Below, piece after piece: positions 55,317 to 64,000 of a stretch of DNA of 64,000 nt. The stretch is from Limonium bicolor (lineage: Eukaryota > Streptophyta > Magnoliopsida > Caryophyllales > Plumbaginaceae), in NCBI GenBank assembly GCA_023374045.1, contig CM041779.1, forward strand, positions 297,796,167 to 297,860,166, in the 5' to 3' direction. The notes under the pieces were generated by a model that saw only the letters and a list, made by a program, of their open reading frames with translations, searched no databases and was not told the DNA's origin. Both the position numbers and the translations under genes were made by a program. Numbering within the stretch: the first letter of the stretch is position 1; each line of letters starts with the position of its first letter.

Positions 55317-58300
55317 TGTAAAACCCTAATCCTAAACCTGTAACGACGTCGCAATTTGTAGCATAATAAATAATAATTTACAGCGGAAAATAAAACTAAC
55401 TACCTTGGTGTTACACGCCGTTACTCACCCTGTGAGTAACAAGGCATCCATCCAACAACCTTAACTCCTCACGTTGTGATGAACAGATACTGAGCACTCC
55501 TAATTATTACAAACCAGAACCAACTAAATGAGCAACTAACTGGATACATCAACCTCTTTATTACAATACAAAAATGAAACCCAAGGTGTTGGTTGACAAT
55601 CACAACAGCTACCCCCGTGTCCCGCACTCCGGCTTGAGTCTTCTTCAATAACCTGGAATGTTTGGTCCAATAAAGGGCTCAGCAATCGAAATGCTGGTAT
55701 GCTAAATGTGATCTTAAGTCATCTAGATTCCTTAGTCGTTTTAGCCATCTTGATATTAGATTCTTTACACGAAATACCGGTTTACAACAACAACAGTAAT
55801 AACTGTAAGCATTAAACAATCACAAACAGTTCACCTGCAAACACCAGTGTACAATAGTACACGACACCAATAGTCACATAACAATAACTCATAGAAACAT
55901 CCTATAGTCACACATTAATAATCCATAACAATCACCAATAATCACATATTAATAATCCATAACGATCTCCAAACGAGTTACGCGTATTAAATTGTACTTG
56001 TTAGTTAACCACCTGACCCTTATCCTTAAAACCAATCATTTAACCTTTTTCCAAATAATTTCCGCCTCAAGTGTCATGTTAAGACAAACCTTATAACTTA
56101 TTAATGGACGATAGTCCCCTGTGTTCCATTGGAACTAATACCAAACGACCCTAGGCCCTGGTGGTTTGACCGATCCGGTCGAACCTGTGCCCCAACGACA
56201 ATGCATTCCGCCATCTCGAATGTGGCTGATGGATTCCTTTGAGTGACTCCCCATTGAAGTCTCTCGTAGTGATCACAATGCGCAACTAGAAAGTCGAAAA
56301 AATCCGGATTCCTCTCTTGATAAGTTAGCCCTTTTTGTCAATGACATAACAACCAATACTTGAAATAAGACTATCACATTTGACCTTTGTTAGGTTCAAT
56401 AATACCTAAAGGTCAGTTAGTCTCTTTTTTTGTTTAGATGTATAAACTTTTAGTCATAAGACATTCACGCATAAGATACAACGCAACAGTTTAAACAATA
56501 CCATATACAATATCATTCACATAAAATCATAGATATCGTTCTTAAACATTTAAACACATAATGTCTGGACCTTAGGATAATCCTTAGGACATTCAGACCA
56601 CACAATTAACATACCGTCCACCAAGTAACTGCTAGCTTGTCAAGTTCCTGTTTAGTAGTCCCTTCTCGTACGCTGTTATTTAAACATGTAATAACGGGTA
56701 ATATTAATATAACTATTCATTAAATATTACAGTATTATCACTGTAACGTTTATACTCGTCGTATAATAACTTCGTATGTTATTATTCTCCCCTGTTATTT
56801 TGACAGCGGTTCTAGATAACCTAGCAGTTCATTATTTCATGTGAAGCTCACATGTGATAATGAATTTCCATTATACGGTATATCCTTATTTCATTATTCA
56901 TATACTCATAATTATTTCCACTTATTCCTTATGTCATATTATTTGGTTAGTTATTTTATAACCACCTTTATTTTAAAACTTTATATTATACTCCATAATA
57001 TACCATAATACATTATACTACCTAGTTTTACTTTCTTTCCTTATTAAACTACAATACCAACCTTATTAATTCGGTATTCATCTATTATACCCAATAACTT
57101 AATAAATTATTAATAACCACACATAGTTTCCGGTAATTTAATCCGAACCTATTAACTTTTATAATTTACCAAAACAACCATATACTATTATAATTTATTA
57201 AATACCCATATATTTTCGGAAATGGGAAAACATTATATAACTTCTATAATTGCCAAATAACCCTATAACTTTTTATAATTCATTAATTACCCACATTAAC
57301 CTTTGTAACTGATTAATTAACCACCTTACTTTTACAAATTACTAAACTACTCTACTAATTTCGGTAATTACAACTAATACCACCAACCTTTATAATTTAC
57401 AAATAAATCCCTTAATTTTCGGTTTTCCCTTATTTTTCCTTTATTCACTTTTAAACCCCCAAAACTTTTATAAGTTACATATTAACTTATAATCTATAGT
57501 TTAAATATTTTATTTCTTAAAATAACCGAAACAACCCATATCTTTTCTTAAATTACATTTCCGCCCATATTAAATTCTATCTTTCATATATACTTCCATA
57601 AATTACATATTCACCCCAAAATTTTATAAAATGTTATTTTAACACTTAACCACTTATTTAAATTCACCAAAATTCATATTATAAATTCCTACCTTATATA
57701 TAACATAAATATACCAAATCAACCCCTTTGTTCTCGGCATTTATTATTCATGCGTACACTAAACTTTTCAAAATTTACATTTTAACCACATAACTTATTA
57801 AACTAGCCATTTAAATACTTGTAGCTATTTTTAATAATCCCTAAATTTATAATATAAGTTAGTACATTATATATATTTCAAAATTACCCAAACTATATAT
57901 TAAGCTCTCTCGGCTTCAATTTAATTTTACCAAATGGTTTTAAAGCTTGATTTAAACCTTATGATAAATACATATAATGTATATAAGCCATATAACACTT
58001 CTAAAAATTATGCTAATGACTTAGGATGATTATAATCTCAAAATAGAGCAAATAACCCTTAGATAATTGGGTTTGTATTTATATGCACCCTAATTATTTT
58101 GTGACACATATTTATACCTTAAGGTAATAATCTTACCTTATATGTTATAAATTATTTTCTTAACATTACAACCTATATATTTCGGCCTTAATTTATGTAA
58201 TGATTATACATAATTTTTAGACCAAAGTTTGAAGCTTAAATCAAGCTTACACTTAATAAACCTTAATTATATAAACTTACCCCTTTAAATCAAGACAATT

Positions 58301-60882
58301 CTTGTACTTGATTTTTCCTTGATTTCCAAGCTCTCCAAATGCTATCTTGATGAATAATTTTCGGCTCCTTAAATATATTTAGGAGATCTATTTGTTAGAC
58401 TTCTAACAAGGATTTATAAATAATATTTGGAGAAATTTTACAAGAGTTTACCTTAGGAATTTAACAAGGTATTTTTGATATACCTTGGGATGATTGTAGA
58501 TCCAAGTTTCCTTCATGAAATAATGAAGAGAATATGGATTTAGAAGGTTATATATTTCGAAATTGATTACTTAAGGAATTTTCTTAGGATTTTCAACATG
58601 AAAATATACCTTATCTTGATCTTGTTGTTCCTTGTGTTGTTGTTGGATTTAGGAACCTCCTTGTAGCATATATGCTTGGCGAAAATTGTAGAAATTTCTA
58701 GGATGATTTCTTGCTTCAAGACTTGATAGAATTAACTAGGAAATTGCATTAAAATGGTGTTAGGAACTAGTACACCATTAATGGAGTTATTAGAACTTAG
58801 GAATTAACTTAGGAAATTAAGAGAGGAGAAAAGAGAGAGTAAGGTAGAAAGGAGCTTACCATCCGTGAGTGAGGTATGGCAAGGGAAATGGAAGCTCACG
58901 TAGAGCATTAGTAGAAGAGATTGAAGGTAATTAGAATTTGATTTGTTTATTGTCATGCTTATTATTTCTTTGATTACAAAATTAAGCTACTAAGATATCT
59001 TAATTGTCTAGGCATACGGCTGTAATGGAGCATAATGGAAGGCTCCATTTGTTTGTTGTCTCACGGTAATGGAGCACTAAAGACTAGTTAGTTTTTGTTA
59101 ATTGCAACATGATGACCATGATAATTAACTACATTAGATGAGCTGAATTATTATTTCTAATCTAGTCTTTCTTCTTGTAGGTGCCGGCTGTGCTGGAGCA
59201 AATGAGCAGCTCCAATTCATGCACTCTTACGGTAGTGGAATAGCTAGATAGGTTGATTAAGTTTTGTTAATTGTAAAGTGAGCTAATCTTGCTCATTAGT
59301 TTATATCTTCCTTTGCTAAATCACACAGCACTAAACTTGTCTCTTTTTTTTATAGGTGTTCGGACAAGAAGCAAGCAGCAGCTCCAATTGTTGAAGATTT
59401 ACAGTAATGGAGCATTAGGAAGCTACTTGATTTGTTAATTGTAATCAGTTAACTATCTACCAATTATTGAGCTTAATTAATGAACTAACCTTGTCTCTTA
59501 TGCAGGTGTGATCGGCTGGAACTGAAATGGGAGCTCCACTTCCTTGTAGTGCTACGGTAATGGAGGTTCTAGCTAGCTTCTTGATTTTGTTAATTACAAA
59601 CATGATTATCTTGGAAGTTAGGTATATGTTTTGTTAGGTTATTTAATTGTCAATCATTTCCCATTACTAGATCCAATCGGCAAGCACATGACAAGATTCC
59701 AACTTGTTTAATTTGTTAACTCACTTAGTTAAAGTGTGACTAGATTCACATTACTTTTCATTGTCTTTGTCTAATCTAATCCCTGTTGTTTCTCTTGCAG
59801 GTTATACGTATGAAGTCCTCTTCATTTGACTGTAATCAGATGCTATATTAACATATTATACTTGCTAGGATGGGTCTTATTAGTTATAAGACAATTTTAT
59901 TACATAAACTAGCCAAATGGCCACCCTTAACTCACGCCTGGAATGGGGATCAAATGAGATTAGTTTTCATTTGATTTTTGTTACAGTATATTGTACTAAG
60001 ACCATACTAATATGTGTAATAGGTTCCAGCATTTAATTGGTACATTTTTATTATGGTAAAAGATGAAAGTTCTATGGTAAAAATGCTGATTTTAGGTACC
60101 TTTTTGTCCTAAAAATCGCCCCCATTTATACTATGAGTTTAGTACTGGAATTAATTGATTTAGATGGTCAATTTATCCACTTTTAAGTTTATCAACTCGT
60201 GGCTCCTCAAAAACTTAAGGCAATTGCGTAAAACGCATTTTCATGACATCCGAAGGTGCGTTTTTGTGCTTTAAGAATTTCTAGGAATTAATTAGTCTCT
60301 ATGAGTTCCAAGTGTTTATTGACATTGTTTATAGTCAATAATAATATATTAAGGTGTTATATTGAGTTATATGGGGTTATACTAACTCAGAACATAATTC
60401 TCGGGCTACCCGGGCAAAAAGGAGCATTAAGAAATCCTCCCGGGTATTTTATCTTTAACTGAGAATTTATCTTGAGAACTTTATCTTAAATGTTCATTAA
60501 GGTACTATTATGCATTTAGAATGAGGTAAAATTCTTTATTTTATTTTATAAGGTATTTCCGGGACTTTCGGGCCTTAAGGGGCCTTTAAGGGAATTCCTG
60601 AGCATATTGTATTTTCACTCAGTTTTAGATGAAGTCCTGTGTTCTGAAGATCATATAATGATCCTTGGTTAACTTCACGTGAAGTTTATAGCTTATATAT
60701 CTTGTTTAGCTTAAGGTCGGGCTTTAGCGCACGTTTTTGACCTTAAGGAGTTTAGGTGCGTTCTTAACGCCCAAGTGTTTATATACTTTCTTAGGGTTCA
60801 TAATCCCCCAAATAATATTTATAATTCCTCAAATAATATTTATTTACTTATATTTAATTATTTAAATCTTAAGGGTATTTCA
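55317..60882 (-). repeat. 5' LTR of element C (5.6 kb)
   Basis: Plus-strand ends are TGTAAAACCC and AGGGTATTTCA. It carries the conserved hairpin at 55417-55445 and the exon-like array at 59012-59801. By eye the two LTRs differ only at scattered bases and short indels, pointing to a fairly recent insertion. Confidence 0.92.
59012..59801 (+). other. Same exon-like array in the right LTR of element C
   Basis: Blocks 59012-59065, 59181-59231, 59356-59403 and 59506-59556 have the same lengths and the same GT...AG borders; the third ends ACA|GTAATGG. The upstream donor is at 58926 and the last acceptor at 59800. Confidence 0.5.
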
Positions 60883-61983
60883 AAATGATAGAAATGCATG
60901 AGCTGAAGCTAGCAACAGCGGAGACCATGTAAACCAATACTGTGGAATCAGTAAGAACATTGTGCGCAGCAGGCGACCAATGTATGTGAATAATCACCCA
61001 ATACTATGGGGTTGTTAATACAATATGGTAGACAGACCGGGCAACAAACCAGAAGTCTGCACCAAATGATGAAGCACCACCTGAAAGAGTAACGATCAGT
61101 CCTATTGCAATCTCATAAGAGAGTTACTGCCAAGGGTTCACGCCTCTGCACTCTGTAGGACTGAGTGTTTTGATATTGCACTTGTGTAGTTAATGATCTA
61201 GTGGGATAGCTAGGAATATGGAAAATGTAAGTAGTGGTAAATTATTCCTTTCACCAGTAAACATGGCATAAGCCAGTTAAGCAAAAGCTTAGAAACAAAC
61301 CGTGCGGCCTAAGGCCAAAGAAGCACGAAGAGTGTGGAACACACCAACAATCACAAGATGTGAATTCCATGGGAATAAAGGTGAAAGGAGACTTAAGAAA
61401 GTCACAAGGACCGACACATTGAAAATGCAAGGTCATACAAGTAAAGAACACTTGTAATGAACCAGAGAAACTGGTATAATTCAGAAGCTACTAACAGTAG
61501 AGGAAGCACTACAACTAAGTAGTGACTTAACCTCAACCAACAATAAGTTGGAGGAACCAAGTGAATGATCACTACAAAAACACACAGTATGTATATAGAT
61601 TGCCTGAGAGCTGGTTACAAATCTAAAACTCATCGAGTTCGAGCACGGTAAAGGAATACCACACTTGGTTAATAACCTTGTTCCCACAACAAGAGGGATA
61701 AAAAGGTGATGTGTAACACGTTAAGGATAACGAGAAGGGCGAATAACCCAAGTTATCAGGGTCGCGCAGCAGAAGCTAGTGGGCCCAAAATTCTAAGTGA
61801 AATACACCCTAATGAATAAGAGGTCAATCAATGCTTTAAAGCCATTTAGCTAGAACCGAACCGGTTAAGAGTTAAATAAACTCCGATGAAAATTCTTGAT
61901 GCAGGGACTAACCGGTAACACGGTTAAGAACCGTTGATCAAGAACATTGTACAATGGACCGCATGGAAACTGACCACTCCATG
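60883..61983 (+). mobile_element. Element B, interior resumed after element C
   Basis: It starts with the AAATG duplication. The stretch is moderately A-rich and non-coding in every frame (longest frames about 100 codons, no domains). 61115-61216 matches element C's 3' interior in the same element-sense orientation, supporting continuation of a plus-strand retroelement. It is cut at 61983 by the CACTA element. Confidence 0.6.
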
Positions 61984-62339
61984 CACTAAAAAAAAAAGTA
62001 GTATCACGACGGAAAATTCCTACGGAATTAATCCGTAGGTAAAAAGCGTCTTTACCTACGGAATTTTTATAAATTCCAATTCCAACGGATGGGTTATTCG
62101 AGTAATATGCACTATTACCGACGGAATTTGTGAACTCATTACTGACGGAAATATTTCCGTATGTAAAACTATTGCTCAATTTTACACGCGGGCATTCTAA
62201 AATTATGGTGGGAAAAAGTTCACTAATAGATGATTTTTTAGAGACTGAATTTTCGTAGGTGAAAGTCTCTCAATCCGTAAGAAATACTTTATGGCTATAC
62301 AAACTTCATTCTTTTATTCCCAACCCGTGAAGTAAAATA

Positions 62340-62556
62340 AGCAGTACGAATGTAACCGCGACTCAGCGAGCACTTCTCCCGCCTGTTGAAAACCTAAACT
62401 CCCTCGACAGTCGGCTGTTCTGACCCTCTGTCTTCCCCCTTCCCCTTTCGGCCATTCTTCTGTTCTCCTCGGGTACGAAAGCTTTTACATTCATCAATTC
62501 CAATCAGGGGAATTTGGTATCTACCATCGGAGAGCCTCTGAAGCAATTAACTTAGG
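62340..62556 (+). other. Putative leader exon inside the CACTA element
   Basis: A C/T-rich, GC-richer stretch (CTCCCGCCTGTTG, CCCTCTGTCTTCCCCC) ends at TTAACTTAG|GTATTGCAG near 62555, a plausible donor, followed by T-rich intron-like DNA. It may be the 5' leader of the transposon's gene; no ATG-initiated coding frame follows in the window. Confidence 0.3.
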
Positions 62557-64000
62557 TATTGCAGATTCTCTATTGAATAGCTTTTATGATTTCTTTTCTT
62601 AGAATAATCTAAATAACCCTAAATTCTGCTGCATTTGATCTTGTCATTGATTCATATCTATATAAAATATGATAATCTACACTCATGAAAAATCACAGCC
62701 GATCTTGCAAACAATAAGGATCAACTTCACTCAATGAAATGGGGCGAGGAACGACCTGATTTTTGGGTCGTTTTAGCTAGTCTTATATTTAAGGCAATTG
62801 TGTTACACTTTAACTTAATGATTATCCTTTAATTTTCCATTCTGGGTAATGTGGACATCGTACCTGTTTCTGCTGAATCCTTGTCTCACTATGAGGCACG
62901 GTAGTTTAGACCAGCCAGTGGGATCCCTGAAGTATATGATACGTTTTTGATACTTGAGTCTGAACTCCCTTTCCTTAAAAGCTTTATATGGGGATGGAGG
63001 AGAACCAATTTGTTTGGATGAGTATGACTATGTTCATAGTCGAGTTGTTCTTTGCTTTGATTTGTTGCCATAATGTTTTGATTCCTAGCTTGAGAATTCG
63101 GAATGCTGCTGCTCATATAGAGTAGAACCAGGTCATTGATCCAACCTTGAGGTTGATACCAATCCGCCTACCTTATTGATATAATTGATAGGTGTCAACT
63201 GTATTTATGTGGCTATGAACTGACGTCTCAAATAAGTACTACATATGCTCATAATTATTAGTCATTTAGCATGATTCATCTCTAGACGACTTATAATTAT
63301 GAACGGAGGCAGTACATATTAGTTTGACCCAAGTCGTGTTTGGTTTGAAGTTGGTTGCTTCATTATAGCATTAGATGGTGAGTTCTCATCCACTTAAGCA
63401 TCAATCATTCTTTTAATGATAGTTTGGATTTTTTTTCACCCAGTCATTTAATTCATGGGTAATCTCATGGTTGATTCTGTTGCCTCTAAAAGTTAGTTCC
63501 TTCAGTTGCTTAGCCAGTGCTGCATTGTAACAATTAATTATGTTGTCTTCTCAAGTGTCGGTCGTGCCCCTAATCTTCATCTTCTATTGATTGCAGTTGG
63601 ATTAAAGCTAATGTATGATGAAAGTTTATGTTTTGCTTATACAGATAGCTCTTCAAATACTAGTGTTTTGATAAATCATACATGAAGTTTGTTTAATTAT
63701 TCTCCCCGTCCCCGTATGGCCATATCAATTATTTCAAAAAGTAAACGAGCAAGAGTAAAACTATAATCAAGAGTAACTTGGCAATTGTAACACATATTCT
63801 TGTGCCAAAATCTATTACATCATATATTTTGAAACTGAGGTGGTAAGTAATGATTGAAGACCGAAATTCTACTAGCCTTCCATAGCAGTTGGGAAAATTT
63901 GAACCCAGTTTATTTTGATCTACCTATACTGCTGCATGTCTGCTTTATATTATATCAGATAGCTACTGAAAAACGACAGCCTCTGTAGCACATTTTTATA
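62557..64000. other. Intron-like or non-coding interior of CACTA element
   Basis: AT-rich without a supported exon; frames stay below 76 codons and none resembles a transposase. The transposase exons, if any, lie to the right. Confidence 0.35.

Larger units (their letters stand above)
43935..60882 (-). mobile_element. Element C: giant-LTR chromodomain-type gypsy derivative
   Basis: LTRs at 43935-49530 (5.60 kb) and 55317-60882 (5.57 kb) are nearly identical and flank a 5.8-kb interior, 16.9 kb in all. On the minus strand the order is right LTR, PBS TGGTATCAGAGC, gag with zinc knuckles, a ~3.3-kb AT-rich non-pol stretch, integrase C-terminus with chromodomain-like end, PPT, left LTR. Gag and integrase tail look like the Tekay/Del chromovirus group. 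Flanks TAATG (43930-43934) and AAATG (60883-60887) match at four of five bases. It is inserted in element B. Confidence 0.88.
61984..64000. mobile_element. One end of a CACTA (En/Spm) DNA transposon
   Basis: CACTAAAAAAAAAAGTAG at 61984 matches the CACTA terminus. Within the next 180 bp the subterminal motif ACGGAAT/ATTCCGT recurs in both directions (GACGGAAA, CCTACGGA-ATTAA-TCCGTAGG at 62019-62039, CCGACGGAATT, GACGGAAATATTTCCGTA). The other end is beyond the window, and the expected 3-bp duplication (ATG at 61981-61983) cannot be checked. Confidence 0.75.

Overview
The window looks like transposon-dominated intergenic DNA from a flowering plant with a large genome. It is AT-rich, carries plant-type Ty3/gypsy LTR retrotransposons (Tat, Athila and chromodomain types), plant MITEs and one end of a CACTA transposon, and has only scraps of ordinary genes. 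The species cannot be named from the sequence. There are no rRNA or tRNA genes, no CRISPR array and no prokaryotic features. Almost every coding region is frameshifted.

Layout. 1-5231: minus-strand Tat-lineage element (gag, protease, RT, RNase H, second RNase H, PBS, LTR), running off the left edge. 5603-7206: array of ~73-bp repeats interrupted by a hAT-like element (6008-7147), itself interrupted by a palindromic MITE (6337-6878). 8792-9087: small two-exon minus-strand gene whose first exon and upstream DNA (8896-9580) recur, broken, at 33193-33862. 9690-28398: remains of a plus-strand multi-exon gene split by two minus-strand Athila-type elements: a 5.6-kb non-autonomous element in an exon (11897-17508) and a 10.5-kb element with decayed gag-pol in an intron (17672-28158). 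Removing each element and one target-site copy restores the exon reading frame and a normal GT...AG intron. 28399-33192: element A, a 4.2-kb LTR plus a truncated non-coding interior (LARD-like). 33863-34397: second MITE copy. 34472-35843: TIR element with TAA duplications and a microsatellite-like interior. 36905-61983: element B (4.4-kb LTR, non-coding interior), interrupted by element C (43935-60882, minus strand), whose ~5.6-kb LTRs flank gag and an integrase C-terminus with a ~3.3-kb AT-rich stretch where pol should be. 61984-64000: one end of a CACTA transposon inserted in element B.

The most interesting signals are structural. (i) Elements A, B and C carry a hairpin near the LTR 3' end, and A and C a second hairpin overlapping the primer binding site; both show paired substitutions that keep the stems. 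(ii) A and B carry three inverted-repeat modules at the same LTR offset with different arm sequences, and three AAG|GTAA donors at matching offsets. (iii) Both LTRs of C carry, antisense to the element, a periodic array of four 48-54-nt exon-like blocks with strong splice signals. (iv) The two Athila-type elements share a post-pol region with two AGGR-loop hairpins and repeated polypurine-tract-like motifs. All comparisons were made by eye; no alignment, folding or database search was run.
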